NCBI RefSeq assembly: GCF_019050325.1
Contig: NZ_VOMB01000027.1
Coordinates: 1 to 64,000, forward strand
Length of the DNA stretch: 64,000 bases
Direction of reading: 5' to 3'
From: [Mycobacterium] fortunisiensis
Lineage (GTDB): Bacteria; Actinomycetota; Actinomycetes; Mycobacteriales; Mycobacteriaceae
The position numbers and the translations under genes were made by a program. Below the pieces are notes generated by a model, which ran no database searches, was not told the DNA's origin, and saw only the letters and a program-made list of their open reading frames with translations. This document shows, in pieces, positions 42,608 through 51,954 of this stretch. Within the stretch, counting starts at the first letter, position 1. Each line of letters begins with the position of its first letter.

Positions 42608-45058
42608 ATGCCGGAGCCGCCGACACGACCGCCCGCGCAGCCACCCCAAGCGGTCACCATCATCAAGCTCGCCTGGTGCTGTCTGCTTGCCAGCGTGCTG
42701 GCGGCCGCCCTGATGTTCCCCGTCGTGGGCGGGTTCGGCCTGATGTCCAACCGTGCTTCCGACGTGGTGGCCAACGGCTCGGCCGCGCTGGTCGAGGGTG
42801 AGGTTCCGCAGGTGTCGACGATGGTCGACGCCAAGGGCAACACCATCGCCTGGCTGTATTCCCAGCGCCGCTTCGAGGTGCCCAGCGACCAGATCGCCAA
42901 CACCATGAAGTTGGCCCTCGTCTCCATCGAGGACAAGCGGTTCGCCGAACACAACGGCGTGGACTGGCAGGGCACGCTCACCGGCCTGACCGGATACATG
43001 CGCGGTGACATGGACACCCGCGGCGGCTCGACGATCGAACAGCAGTATGTGAAGAACTACCAACTGCTGGTGATCGCCCAGACCGATGCCGAGCGGCGGG
43101 CCGCGATCGAGACCACCCCGGCGCGCAAGCTGCGCGAGATCAGGATGGCGCTCACGCTGGACAAGACGTTCACCAAGCCCGAGATCCTGACCCGCTACCT
43201 CAACCTGGTCTCGTTCGGCAACGGCGCGTTCGGGGTCCAGGACGCCGCACAGACCTATTTCGGCATCAACGCCTCGGAGTTGAACTGGCAGCAGGCCGCC
43301 CTGCTGGCCGGCATGGTGCAGTCCACCAGCGCGCTGAACCCGTACACCAATCCCGACGGCGCGCTGGCCCGGCGCAACCTGGTGCTGGACACCATGATCG
43401 ACAACATCCCGGCCGAGGCCGATGCGCTGCGGGCCGCCAAGCAGCAGCCGCTGGGTGTGCTGCCGCAGCCCAACGAGCTGCCGCGAGGCTGCATCGCCGC
43501 CGGTGACCGTGCCTTCTTCTGCGACTACGCCCTGGAGTACCTGGCCCGCGCCGGATTGTCCAAGGACCAGGTGGCCAAGGGCGGCTACTTGATCAAGACG
43601 ACGCTGGATCCCGACGTGCAGTCCACGGTGAAGTCCTCGATCGACAGCATCGCCCGCCCGGACACCCCCGGGATCGCCAGCGTGATGAGCGTGATCAGGC
43701 CCGGTAAGGAGTCGCATCCGATCCTGGCGATGGCCAGTAACCGCACCTACGGCCTGAACACCGATGCCGGCGAGACCATGCAGCCCCAGCCGTTCTCGCT
43801 CGTCGGCGACGGCGCCGGCTCGATCTTCAAGCTGTTCACCACGGCCGCGGCCATGGACATGGGGATGGGCATCAACACCCAGCTGCCGGTGCCGAGCTTC
43901 TTCCAGGCCAAGGGCCTGGGCAGCAGCGACACCCCGGGATGCCCGAAGGAAACCTGGTGTGTGAAGAACGCCGGCGGGTACCGCGGCTCGATGAGCGTCA
44001 CCGATGCCCTGGCCACCTCGCCGAACACCGCGTTCGCCAAGTTGATCTCGCAGATCGGGGTGCAACGCACCGTCGACATGGCGGTCAAGCTGGGGCTGCG
44101 GTCCTATGCGCTGCCCGGCACCGCGCGCGACTACGACCCGGACAGCAACGAGAGCCTGGCCGATTTCGTCAAGCGCCAGAACATCGGCTCGTTCACCCTG
44201 GGGCCCATCGAGGTCAACGCCCTCGAGCTGTCGAACGTGGCGGCCACCCTGGGCTCCTCCGGCACCTGGTGCCCACCGAACCCGATCGACAAAGTGCTCG
44301 ACCGCCGCGGCAACGAGGTGTCGGTGACCACCGAGACCTGCGAGCAGGCGGTGCCCGAGGGCCTGGCCAACACCCTGGCCAACGCGATGAGCAAGGACTC
44401 CCAGGGCGGCGGTACCGCCTCGGGTGCGGCCGGCTCGGTGGGCTGGGATCTGCCGATGTCGGGCAAGACCGGCACCACCGAGGCGCACCGCTCGTCGGCG
44501 TTCCTGGGGTTCACCAATCAGTTCGCGGCGGCCAACTACATCTACGACGATTCGACCAGCCCCGGTGAGCTGTGCTCGTTCCCGCTGCGCAAGTGCGGCG
44601 ACGGTGACCTGTTCGGCGGTAACGAGCCGGCCCGCACCTGGTTCACCGCGATGAAGCCGATCGCCAACGGCTTCGGACCGGTGGCGCTGCCGCCGACCGA
44701 TCCGCGCTACGTCGACGGCGGTCCCGGATCGGTGGTGCCGACGGTGAACGGGCTGGACGAGACCGCGGCCCGGCAGCGGCTGCGCGACGCCGGATTCCAG
44801 GTGGCCGACGGGGCCGCTTCGGTCAACAGCAGCTCGCGCTACGGCACCGTGGTCGGCACCGCGCCCAGCGGGCAGACGATCCCGGGCTCGATCATCACGA
44901 TCCAGATCAGCAACGGCATCCCGCCGGCGCCGCCGCCTCCGCCGATCGGTTTCCCGATACCCGGGGGCCCGCCGCCCGAGATCGGCCAGACGGTCGTCGA
45001 GATTCCGGGGTTGCCGCCGATCACCGTTCCGGTGCTGGGACCGCCACCGCCCCCGTGA
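42608..45058 (+). CDS. ponA2: Bifunctional penicillin-binding protein PonA2
   Basis: This 816-aa peptidoglycan synthase (Rv3682-like) has one N-terminal membrane helix (about 20-45). The glycosyltransferase domain has Glu108 in SIEDKRFAEH and Glu144 in GGSTIEQQYVKN. The transpeptidase domain has Ser405 in GAGSIFKLF, the SPNT motif and SGKTGTTE. A PASTA domain (VPTVNGLDETAARQRLRDAG) and a Pro-rich tail end the protein. It polymerises and crosslinks cell wall at the membrane surface and helps starvation and acid survival. ATG 42608 is chosen; upstream residues are not PBP-like. Confidence 0.96.
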   Translation: MPEPPTRPPAQPPQAVTIIKLAWCCLLASVLAAALMFPVVGGFGLMSNRASDVVANGSAALVEGEVPQVSTMVDAKGNTIAWLYSQRRFEVPSDQIANTMKLALVSIEDKRFAEHNGVDWQGTLTGLTGYMRGDMDTRGGSTIEQQYVKNYQLLVIAQTDAERRAAIETTPARKLREIRMALTLDKTFTKPEILTRYLNLVSFGNGAFGVQDAAQTYFGINASELNWQQAALLAGMVQSTSALNPYTNPDGALARRNLVLDTMIDNIPAEADALRAAKQQPLGVLPQPNELPRGCIAAGDRAFFCDYALEYLARAGLSKDQVAKGGYLIKTTLDPDVQSTVKSSIDSIARPDTPGIASVMSVIRPGKESHPILAMASNRTYGLNTDAGETMQPQPFSLVGDGAGSIFKLFTTAAAMDMGMGINTQLPVPSFFQAKGLGSSDTPGCPKETWCVKNAGGYRGSMSVTDALATSPNTAFAKLISQIGVQRTVDMAVKLGLRSYALPGTARDYDPDSNESLADFVKRQNIGSFTLGPIEVNALELSNVAATLGSSGTWCPPNPIDKVLDRRGNEVSVTTETCEQAVPEGLANTLANAMSKDSQGGGTASGAAGSVGWDLPMSGKTGTTEAHRSSAFLGFTNQFAAANYIYDDSTSPGELCSFPLRKCGDGDLFGGNEPARTWFTAMKPIANGFGPVALPPTDPRYVDGGPGSVVPTVNGLDETAARQRLRDAGFQVADGAASVNSSSRYGTVVGTAPSGQTIPGSIITIQISNGIPPAPPPPPIGFPIPGGPPPEIGQTVVEIPGLPPITVPVLGPPPPP

Positions 45059-45085
45059 CCGGTGGTTCGCAGTAGGCTTGCGGTC

Positions 45086-46030
45086 ATGTCAGTAAAGAAG
45101 GCAGCTGCCGTCGCCGCCGGTTCCCTGGTCGCCGGGATCGGCTATGCGTCCCTGATCGAGCGCAACGCGTTCGTGCTGCGGGAAGCCACCATGCCGGTAC
45201 TGGCCCCGGGCTCGTCGCCGCTGCGCGTGCTGCATCTGTCCGATCTGCACATGCGCCCCAACCAGCGCCGCAAGCAGGCCTGGCTGCGGGATCTGGCCCG
45301 CCTCGAGCCCGATCTGGTGGTCAACACCGGCGACAATCTGGCCCACCCGAAGGCCGTGCCTGCGGTGGTGCAGTCGCTGAGCGAGCTGCTCTCGGCGCCG
45401 GGACTGTTCGTGTTCGGCAGCAACGACTACTTCGCCCCGCGGCTGAAGAACCCGCTGAACTACCTGACCAATCCGCAGCACCGCACGCACGGGGAACCGT
45501 TGCCCTGGCAGGATCTGCGGGCGGCGTTCACCGAGCGCGGCTGGCTGGACATGACCCACATCCGCCGTGATGTCGAGGTGGCCGGCCTGCACCTGTCGGT
45601 GGCCGGGGTCGACGATCCCCACCTCAAGCGCGACCGTTACGACACCATCGCCGGCAAGGCCAACAACGCGGCCAACCTGACGCTCGGGCTCACCCACTCC
45701 CCCGAGCCCCGGGTGCTCGACCGCTTCGCCGAGGACGGCTACCAGCTGGTGCTGGCCGGCCACACTCACGGCGGCCAGCTGTGCCTGCCGTTCTACGGCG
45801 CCATCGTGACCAATTGCGAGCTGGACCGCTCGCGGGCCAAGGGCGCCTCCAAGTGGGGGTCGCACATGCAGCTGCACGTGTCGGCGGGCATCGGTACGTC
45901 GCCGTTCGCGCCGGTGCGGTTCTGCTGCCGTCCCGAGGCCACGCTGCTGACGCTCGTCGCGGCACCGACCGGCGGTGGACATGCCGGGATCCGGGCCGGG
46001 CAGTCCAGCCCGGCCGTTTCGGCCCGGTGA
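45086..46030 (+). CDS. Metallophosphoesterase (Rv3683-like)
   Basis: This 314-aa calcineurin-type phosphoesterase has the metal-ligand motifs LSDLHMRP, NTGDNL, GSNDYF (GNH/D block), LTHSPEP and LAGHTHGGQLCLP. A hydrophobic N-terminus (AAAVAAGSLVAGIGYASLIE) looks like a membrane anchor, as in YkuE-like proteins. ATG 45086 starts MSVKKAA. The stop overlaps the start of the cysteine desulfhydrase gene by 4 bp. Substrate unknown; lipid or nucleotide phosphates are possible. Confidence 0.9.
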   Translation: MSVKKAAAVAAGSLVAGIGYASLIERNAFVLREATMPVLAPGSSPLRVLHLSDLHMRPNQRRKQAWLRDLARLEPDLVVNTGDNLAHPKAVPAVVQSLSELLSAPGLFVFGSNDYFAPRLKNPLNYLTNPQHRTHGEPLPWQDLRAAFTERGWLDMTHIRRDVEVAGLHLSVAGVDDPHLKRDRYDTIAGKANNAANLTLGLTHSPEPRVLDRFAEDGYQLVLAGHTHGGQLCLPFYGAIVTNCELDRSRAKGASKWGSHMQLHVSAGIGTSPFAPVRFCCRPEATLLTLVAAPTGGGHAGIRAGQSSPAVSAR

Positions 46031-47202
46031 GCCGACCGGCCGACATCGCCTCGCGCCCGCGGCCCCGCCGCTGGGTCGACAATGCGGTGCGGCTGATCGA
46101 GGCCGACGCCAAACGCAGCGCCGACACCCATCTGTTGCGCTATCCGCTGCCGAGCGCCTGGGCTGCCGATGTGGATGTAGCGCTGTACCTCAAGGACGAG
46201 TCCACCCACATCACCGGCAGCCTCAAACACCGATTGGCCCGGTCGCTGTTCCTGTACGGACTGTGCAACGGCTGGATCGGTGAGGGCACCACGATCATCG
46301 AGGCGTCGTCCGGGTCGACGGCGGTGTCGGAGGCGTATTTCGCCGCGCTGCTGGGGCTGCCGTTCATCGCGGTGGTGCCGGCCTCGACCAGTGGCTCCAA
46401 GATCGCGTTGATCGAAGCCCAAGGTGGCCGTTGCCATTTCGTCGCGGAATCGTCGCAGGTGTATGCCGAGGCGCAGCGGCTGGCCGAGGAGACCGGCGGC
46501 CATTATCTGGACCAGTTCACCAACGCCGAGCGGGCCACGGACTGGCGGGGCAACAACAACATCGCCGAGTCGATTTACGAGCAGATGCGCCTGGAACCGC
46601 ATCCGGTCCCGGAGTGGATCGTGGTGGGCGCGGGCACCGGGGGTACGAGCGCGACGATCGGCCGCTACATCCAATACCGCCGCCATGCCACGCAGCTGTG
46701 TGTGGTGGACCCGGAGAACTCGGCATTCTTCCCCGGCTACGCCCAGGGCCGCGACGACGTCGTCACCGCAGCGTCGTCCCGGATCGAGGGCATCGGCCGG
46801 CCGCGGGTGGAGCCGTCATTTCTGCCCGGGGTGGTCGATCGGATGGTCGCCGTCCCCGACAGCGGCTCGGTGGCCGCCGCGCATCACGCGAGCCGGGTGC
46901 TGGGACGACGGGTCGGCCCGTCGACGGGTACCAATCTGTGGGGGGCGTTCGGGCTGCTGGCCGAGATGATCACGAACGGCCGCACCGGGTCGGTGGTGAC
47001 GCTGCTGGCCGACAGCGGCGACCGCTACGCCGACACCTACTTCGACCCGGACTGGCTCAAGGCCCAGGGGCTGGAGCTGTCGGAGTCCGCGGCAGTGCTC
47101 TCGGAGTTCGAGCGGTCGGGTGTCTGGTCGGCAGGTTCGGCCTCGGCCGTGTCGGCCGTCACGAATAGCCACAACGCCGCCAGGGCGAAGAAGCCCAGGT
47201 AA
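46027..47202 (+). CDS. cds1: PLP-dependent cysteine desulfhydrase Cds1-like / cysteine synthase family (Rv3684-like)
   Basis: This 391-aa fold-type II PLP enzyme has the Schiff-base Lys in ITGSLKHRLA, the substrate loop EASSGSTAVSEAYFA and the phosphate-binding GAGTGGTSATIGRY. Its M. tuberculosis ortholog releases sulfide, ammonia and pyruvate from cysteine. GTG 46027 overlaps the preceding stop. The C-terminal 40 residues (Ser/Ala-rich, ending AKKPR) look less conserved and overlap a possible antisense small gene at 47037-47225. Confidence 0.9.
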   Translation: MSRPADIASRPRPRRWVDNAVRLIEADAKRSADTHLLRYPLPSAWAADVDVALYLKDESTHITGSLKHRLARSLFLYGLCNGWIGEGTTIIEASSGSTAVSEAYFAALLGLPFIAVVPASTSGSKIALIEAQGGRCHFVAESSQVYAEAQRLAEETGGHYLDQFTNAERATDWRGNNNIAESIYEQMRLEPHPVPEWIVVGAGTGGTSATIGRYIQYRRHATQLCVVDPENSAFFPGYAQGRDDVVTAASSRIEGIGRPRVEPSFLPGVVDRMVAVPDSGSVAAAHHASRVLGRRVGPSTGTNLWGAFGLLAEMITNGRTGSVVTLLADSGDRYADTYFDPDWLKAQGLELSESAAVLSEFERSGVWSAGSASAVSAVTNSHNAARAKKPR

Positions 47203-47225
47203 ATCGCAGCGCCCAAGATGGTCAT
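47037..47225 (-). CDS. Possible small membrane protein antisense to cds1 3' end
   Basis: A 62-aa frame begins ATG 47225 with a typical single-span helix (ILGAAIYLGFFALAALWLFV) followed by an acidic Ser/Asp tail. The helix looks genuine and corresponds to the part of cds1 that is least like the enzyme family, but 166 bp overlap is unusual. Either this gene is real and cds1 ends earlier in function, or the frame is chance. I cannot decide. Confidence 0.4.
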   Translation of the reverse strand: MTILGAAIYLGFFALAALWLFVTADTAEAEPADQTPDRSNSESTAADSDSSSPWALSQSGSK

Positions 47226-47423
47226 GCGTCGTATAACGTCGCCGACGCACGAGTTGCTTCCCGCTGCGGGTGGATTGCTCGCCGATTTCTCCCCCAGGGT
47301 CGCGATTCGCGCCGCGCCACAGCCCAGACGTAGAAGGTGGCGCACACCTGAGTGCGAATTCGGTGCAGAGGTGGCCGTTTGGCTTTCGAGGCACCCGGTG
47401 CGATACGCTGTCGAGGCTTCACG

Positions 47424-47497
<74 letters not shown>

Positions 47498-47507
47498 CAG
47501 TGCAAGC

Positions 47508-47541
47508 AAGGCCCAGACCAGAGAAATCCGGTCTGGGCCTT
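47508..47541 (+). terminator. Terminator after tRNA-Pro
   Basis: AAGGCCCAGACC (47508-47519) and GGTCTGGGCCTT (47530-47541) are perfect 12-bp arms with a 10-nt loop. TCTGGGCGTTCG repeats follow at 47547-47584. Confidence 0.8.
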
Positions 47542-47618
47542 GTTCATCTGGGCGTTCGTCTGGGCGTTCGTCTGGGTGCGTTCGTCCGGGTGCTCAGTGC
47601 CGGTGCGCCGCCTCGACA

Positions 47619-48752
47619 TCACTCATGTGGATGCTTCTTCTTGCCATTCCCATGTCCGTGCCCCTTGCCGTTCCCATTGCCATTCCCATTGCCTTTGCCG
47701 TGCCCGGCCCCCAACTCCCCGTCATCCTCGGTCGGCGGCACGGTGGGCTCGCTCGTCGCGGCGGGAACAGTGGGCGCGGGTTCAGTCACCACGGGGGCGA
47801 TGGGTGCGCGTTGCGGCGGAGGGTCGGCGATCAGCAGGATGCCCCCGAGGATCGCGGCGGCCGCGACGGCGACGGCCGCGATCACTGTTCGCCGGCGTGG
47901 ACGCCGCGGCGGCAACGGCGTCGGCAGCAGCAGGGTCGCCGGACGCGCCGGTACCGGCGCGTGCAGTGCGGCCCGCATCGCGGCGGCGTCGGGAAAGCGG
48001 TGCGCCGGATCGCGCGCCATCGCCCGCTCCAACACGTAGACCAGTGCCGGGTCGACGTCCGGACGCAGCATGCCGATCGGCAGCAACGGCTCTTCGAGCA
48101 CCGCGTGCAGGGTCGCGATCGGATTGTCGCGATCGAACGGTAGCTGCCCGGTGAGGGCTTCGTAGCCGAGGACGCCGAGGGCGTAGAGGTCGTCGGTGAC
48201 CGACGCCGGTTGGCCGGTAATCCGTTGCGGGCTCAGGTAATTCGCGGTGCCGAACACGGTGCGGGCGTTGGTGTGGCCGCTCCCGCCGGTCTTGGCGATC
48301 CCGAAGTCGGCGAGCTTGGCGGCACCTGACGAAGCGATCAGCACATTGCCCGGCTTGATGTCGCGGTGCAGGATGCCGGCAGCGTGCGCGGCGCCGAGCG
48401 CGCCCAGCAGGTCGGTGAGCACCCAACGCATCCGGTCGGCGGTCAGCGGTCCGGCGGCGATCTCGTCGACCAGGGTCGGGCCGGGTAGCCGTTCCATCAC
48501 GATGAAGGGCGTGCCGTGGTCGTCGCCGCTGTCGTGCACCGCGACGATGTTGGGGTGGTTGAGCGCGGCGGCAGCGCGCGCTTCGTTCTCGAATCGCCCC
48601 CGCGTCACCTCGTCGGCGGCCAGCGCCGGGTGGAGCAGTTTGATCGCGACGGGGCGCGACAGCCGGGTGTCCCAGCCCTCGCGCACCTCGGCCATGCCGC
48701 CGCGACCGAGTACACCTCGCAATTCGTAGCGGCCGCCGAGCGCAGCCGTCAT
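47619..48752 (-). CDS. Serine/threonine protein kinase with Gly/Asn/His-rich tail
   Basis: This 377-aa kinase has the Gly-rich loop LGRGGMAEV, catalytic Lys38 (VAIKLL), HRDIKPGN at 129-136, DFG at 149-151 and the activation-segment GTANYLSP. One membrane helix follows (about 277-299). The extracellular part is short, Pro/Thr-rich, then ends in an unusual run of alternating Gly with Asn, Lys or His (GKGNGNGNGN, then GHGHGNGKKKHPHE). ATG 48752 follows GGAGGGGAG. The kinase is PknA/B-like but has no PASTA repeats. I do not assign it to a named Pkn. Confidence 0.9.
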   Translation of the reverse strand: MTAALGGRYELRGVLGRGGMAEVREGWDTRLSRPVAIKLLHPALAADEVTRGRFENEARAAAALNHPNIVAVHDSGDDHGTPFIVMERLPGPTLVDEIAAGPLTADRMRWVLTDLLGALGAAHAAGILHRDIKPGNVLIASSGAAKLADFGIAKTGGSGHTNARTVFGTANYLSPQRITGQPASVTDDLYALGVLGYEALTGQLPFDRDNPIATLHAVLEEPLLPIGMLRPDVDPALVYVLERAMARDPAHRFPDAAAMRAALHAPVPARPATLLLPTPLPPRRPRRRTVIAAVAVAAAAILGGILLIADPPPQRAPIAPVVTEPAPTVPAATSEPTVPPTEDDGELGAGHGKGNGNGNGNGKGHGHGNGKKKHPHE

Positions 48753-48819
48753 CAGAATCTCCCCTCCGGTTTGCACTTGCTCCGAGTATCCCGGAATGCC
48801 GTTGCGGCATGCTGGCACC

Positions 48820-49701
48820 ATGCCGCCGACGATGACGATTTCCGCCGCGCGCCATCGATGGACAGGGGTCCTGATCGCCGCGGCACTGTTCGGCGTCGCG
48901 GTGTACTGGTTCGCGGTCCAGACCGTGACCGGGCAGACGATCGAGAACGCCGCGCTGCGTGGCGCCGACCAGGTGAGCCCAGACGACGCGCTGGCCGCCA
49001 CCACGGCGCTGGACACCATCACGGTGTATTCACTGGCGGTGGCCACGCTGGTGGTGGGGGTGATCGCGCTGCTGCGGCGTCAACCGGCCCTCGCGGTGGC
49101 CGGCATGTCGATCGTCGTGCTGGGCCAGGTGATCACCCAGGCACTCAAGCGCTTCGTCCTGCCCCGCCCTGAGTTGGTCGAGGTGACCGGCAACTACGCC
49201 CACAACAGCCTGCCCAGCGGGCACACCACGATCGCGATGACGATTCTGTTCGCCCTGCTGGTGGTGAGCCCCTACCGGATTCGCGGCATCGTCATGTTCG
49301 TCGCGCTGGCCTGGGCGGTGAGCATCGGCGCCTACACGGTGACGGCAAAGTGGCATCGCGCCTCGGACACCCTGGCGGCGGTGGCGGTCTCGCTCGTGGT
49401 GGCTTGTGCCGCTTCACATTTCCTGGCCCGCACCGGAAGGGTGCGAGCCGTGGACGACGGCCGGCCTCGGGTGCTGCGCACGGTGTTCGTCATCCTCATC
49501 ACGCTCGCCGGTGGCGTGGTGTTGGCCATGGGGACGTTGCTGACCGTGGCGGCCTGGCAGCACCGGCCGATCGACGACGTGATCGAGTGGGACCTCTATC
49601 TGGGCGCGCAGTCGCTGGCGTCGGCGGGATCCATCCTTGGCGCGGTGGTGTTCTGGTGGACATGGCGCCGGCTGGAGACGGTACGGGCGCAGCAGGTGTG
49701 A
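48820..49701 (+). CDS. PAP2-family membrane phosphatase
   Basis: This 293-aa protein has about six membrane helices and the phosphatase signature in three parts: KRFVLPRP, LPSGHTT and AKWHRASDT. Such enzymes remove phosphate from lipids like undecaprenyl pyrophosphate or phosphatidate at the membrane. ATG 48820 begins MPPTMTISA; it is divergent from the kinase with 67 bp between starts. Substrate not determined. Confidence 0.87.
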   Translation: MPPTMTISAARHRWTGVLIAAALFGVAVYWFAVQTVTGQTIENAALRGADQVSPDDALAATTALDTITVYSLAVATLVVGVIALLRRQPALAVAGMSIVVLGQVITQALKRFVLPRPELVEVTGNYAHNSLPSGHTTIAMTILFALLVVSPYRIRGIVMFVALAWAVSIGAYTVTAKWHRASDTLAAVAVSLVVACAASHFLARTGRVRAVDDGRPRVLRTVFVILITLAGGVVLAMGTLLTVAAWQHRPIDDVIEWDLYLGAQSLASAGSILGAVVFWWTWRRLETVRAQQV

Positions 49702-49737
49702 CCGGGGTCCCAACCAAGCAGTTGATAGCGTCGGCCG

Positions 49738-50541
49738 ATGGCCACGCTGAGCTGGATAGCCCGCCTGCTGCAGTTCGACCGCAGCGGCGACGACTTCTGC
49801 ATTCGTGAACCCCGCGAGGGCGCCGTGCAGCGTCTGTTCGGTGGGCTGATCGCGGCGCAGTCGCTGGCCGCGGCCGGGGCCACCGTCGACGACGGCAAGC
49901 TGCCGCAGTCCGTGCATGCCTACTTCGTCCGGGGTGGCCGCTACGACGCCGAGGTCGAGTTCCACGTCGACCGCATCCGCGACGGACGCGCATTCGCCAC
50001 CCGCCACGTCACCGCCACCCAGGACGGCGCGGTGATCCTGGAGATGATCGCATCGTTCCACCAGCCCGAGCCCGGGCTGGACTGGTTTCCCCAGGCCGCG
50101 CCGAAGCTCGAGTTGGACGCCGCCGTCCCCAAGAGTGACGTGCTGGATTTCGGTGACAAGTTCGACCTGCGCACCATGCCCACCGATCACTCGGAGTTCG
50201 CGATCTCGCCGTTCTGGATCCGCACACAGCACGAGATCGAGGACGATCCACTGATCCGGGCCTGCACCCTGGCCTACATGTCCGACCTGGGGCCGGTGCC
50301 CTCGGCGCTGCCGCCGGCCGTCCCGCTGCGGTCGGATCTCGGTTTCGCCGCCAGCTTGGACCACTCGATCTGGTTCCATCGCCCCTTCCAGCCCCGCGAC
50401 TGGCATCGCTACGAGATCGAGGCGGTCAACCACAACGATTCGCGCGGGCTGGCCCGCGGCTCGCTCTACGACACCGCCGGCCGACTGGTGGCCAGCGTCA
50501 GCCAGGAAGCGCTCTGGCGGATCCAACCGGAAAACCTGTAG
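49738..50541 (+). CDS. tesB: Acyl-CoA thioesterase II (TesB-like)
   Basis: This 267-aa double-hotdog enzyme hydrolyses acyl-CoA. Family landmarks are VQRLFGGLIAAQSLAAA (first helix), VHAYFVRGGRYDAEVEFHVD, the FHQPEPGLDWFP linker and, in the second hotdog, LDHSIWFHRPFQPRDWHRYE. The catalytic Asp/Thr/Gln set lies in these blocks. ATG 49738 is well placed 36 bp after the PAP2 gene. Confidence 0.92.
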   Translation: MATLSWIARLLQFDRSGDDFCIREPREGAVQRLFGGLIAAQSLAAAGATVDDGKLPQSVHAYFVRGGRYDAEVEFHVDRIRDGRAFATRHVTATQDGAVILEMIASFHQPEPGLDWFPQAAPKLELDAAVPKSDVLDFGDKFDLRTMPTDHSEFAISPFWIRTQHEIEDDPLIRACTLAYMSDLGPVPSALPPAVPLRSDLGFAASLDHSIWFHRPFQPRDWHRYEIEAVNHNDSRGLARGSLYDTAGRLVASVSQEALWRIQPENL

Positions 50542-50560
50542 GGCCGCGCCGGCTCAGCAC

Positions 50561-50713
50561 TCAGTCTGGCGGCTCATGGCTGGTGGCCTCGGTGGTGTCC
50601 ACGTCCGGCGTGTCCTCGGGAACCTTCTTGGCCCGGCCGCTCTTGGCGGCGGCGTCGCCGTCGTCACCGTCATCTCGGTGCTGTTCGTCGTAGATCCCCG
50701 TCCCTTTCGGCAT
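50561..50713 (-). CDS. Small acidic hypothetical protein
   Basis: This 50-aa frame starts MPKGTGIYDEQHRDDGDDGD and ends with SHEPPD. It is highly charged, with a Lys-rich middle (AAAKSGRAKKVPEDTP), and probably disordered. It lies convergent with tesB, and 40 bp separate it from the YqeY gene. The composition looks protein-like on this strand, and the opposite frame does not. Function unknown. Confidence 0.6.
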   Translation of the reverse strand: MPKGTGIYDEQHRDDGDDGDAAAKSGRAKKVPEDTPDVDTTEATSHEPPD

Positions 50714-50753
50714 GTGCCTGAGATACCCAGCACGAGGATTCTTTACGCCGCTC

Positions 50754-51218
50754 CTACAGCCGGGCCTTGACCGCGGACGACAGCCGCGCGCCGTCGGCCT
50801 TGCCTGCGGCGATGGCCGTGGCGGCCTTCATCACCTGGCCCATCTGCCGCATGCCGGGACGCTCCCCGAGCTGCTCGGCCACCTGGGCGATCGCGGTGTC
50901 GGCGACGTCGGCCAGCTCGGCGTCGGTCAACGGGGTCGGCAGATATTCGTCGATGACCCGGGCCTCGGCGTGTTCGTTGGCCGCCAGCTCGCCCCGGCCG
51001 TTCTGGGTGTAGATCTCGGCGGCCTCGCCGCGCTTCTTCGATTCCCGGGCCAGCACCGCGATCACCTCGGAATCCGACAGTTCGCGAGCCTGCTTGCCGG
51101 AAACCTCTTCGCTCTGGATCGCGGCCAGCACCATCCGCAGCGTGGCAGTGCGCAGCTTGTCCTGCGATTTCATCGCGCCGGTGAGATCCGCGCGCAGTTT
51201 GTCCTTGAGCTCGGCCAT
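50754..51218 (-). CDS. GatB/YqeY domain protein
   Basis: This 154-aa YqeY-like protein starts MAELKDKLRADLTGAMKSQD. It has the conserved LRMVLAAIQ, EVIAVLARESKKRGEAAEIY and EARVIDEYLP blocks and a C-terminal helix bundle with QMGQVMKA. The domain is the tRNA-contacting tail of GatB found alone; a role in tRNA-dependent processes is assumed, not shown. Length is normal. Confidence 0.92.
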   Translation of the reverse strand: MAELKDKLRADLTGAMKSQDKLRTATLRMVLAAIQSEEVSGKQARELSDSEVIAVLARESKKRGEAAEIYTQNGRGELAANEHAEARVIDEYLPTPLTDAELADVADTAIAQVAEQLGERPGMRQMGQVMKAATAIAAGKADGARLSSAVKARL

Positions 51219-51239
51219 GGCCGTAAACCTACGCCGCGA

Positions 51240-51914
51240 TCAATCCTGGCCCGCATGGAATTTCGCATCGACCGCCACCGAGACCTCGATATCGGCCGGG
51301 GTGAAGTCCAGTTCGCGCGCGCCCGGCGCCCCTCGGGTTGCCATGGCGCGCATCAACCGCGGCGACGACGGCTCCTCGGGCGGCCGGGTCAGCATGCCGG
51401 CGTCCCCGATCGCGACCGGCCGGACCGGGCCTAGGTCGAGCGCATCGGCATAGCGTTGGGCTTTGGTCACGGCGTCGCCCACCGCCCGGGCCTGCACCTC
51501 GGCGACCAGCTCGTCACGGTGCGCGACGGTCAACGCCCAGGCGATGCGGGACAGCGTGAACCCGCCGGTCTCGATGATGTGGCCACCTACCCAGCGCGAC
51601 AGCGCGGCGAAATCGCGGAACTCGACCTCGATGTCGGCGCTGGCGTGGTGCACCGGTGGCAGCTGCTTGCCCTCGTTGTTCCAGGGCCGGCCGGCCCAGG
51701 TGCGGACCTGGCCGGTGGACCATCGGGTGACCGGGCCGGCCTCCGGCTCGTGCAGCGGTGCGATCGAGGTCTTCACGGCGTCCACCGCACGGACCACCCG
51801 CTCGTACACCGGCTCGATCGTCGGCCCTTCGTCAGCCACGGTGGCGTACACCGTGGCGCGTTCAGGCGCCCGGAAAGCGGAGTACGACCCTCGCACGATG
51901 ATCTCGGTGGGCAT
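51240..51914 (-). CDS. SIMPL (DUF541) domain protein
   Basis: This 224-aa protein begins MPTEIIVRGSYSAFR and fits the SIMPL/DUF541 family: an N-terminal beta strand pair, a helical middle (YERVVRAVDAVKTSI), the HASADIEVEFRDFAAL strand and a late KAQRYADALDLG helix. Unlike many relatives it has no signal peptide, so it appears to be cytoplasmic. ATG 51914 is preferred; the longer frame runs into the divergent gene. Function unknown. Confidence 0.87.
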   Translation of the reverse strand: MPTEIIVRGSYSAFRAPERATVYATVADEGPTIEPVYERVVRAVDAVKTSIAPLHEPEAGPVTRWSTGQVRTWAGRPWNNEGKQLPPVHHASADIEVEFRDFAALSRWVGGHIIETGGFTLSRIAWALTVAHRDELVAEVQARAVGDAVTKAQRYADALDLGPVRPVAIGDAGMLTRPPEEPSSPRLMRAMATRGAPGARELDFTPADIEVSVAVDAKFHAGQD

Positions 51915-51954
51915 GCCCCCACCGTAGTTGCTGACCGACACCCCGCAGGTCAGG

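Noticed and set aside
42458..44488. 676-codon open frame antisense to ponA2
   Set aside because: High-GC shadow of a well-supported gene on the other strand; no motif or ribosome binding site.
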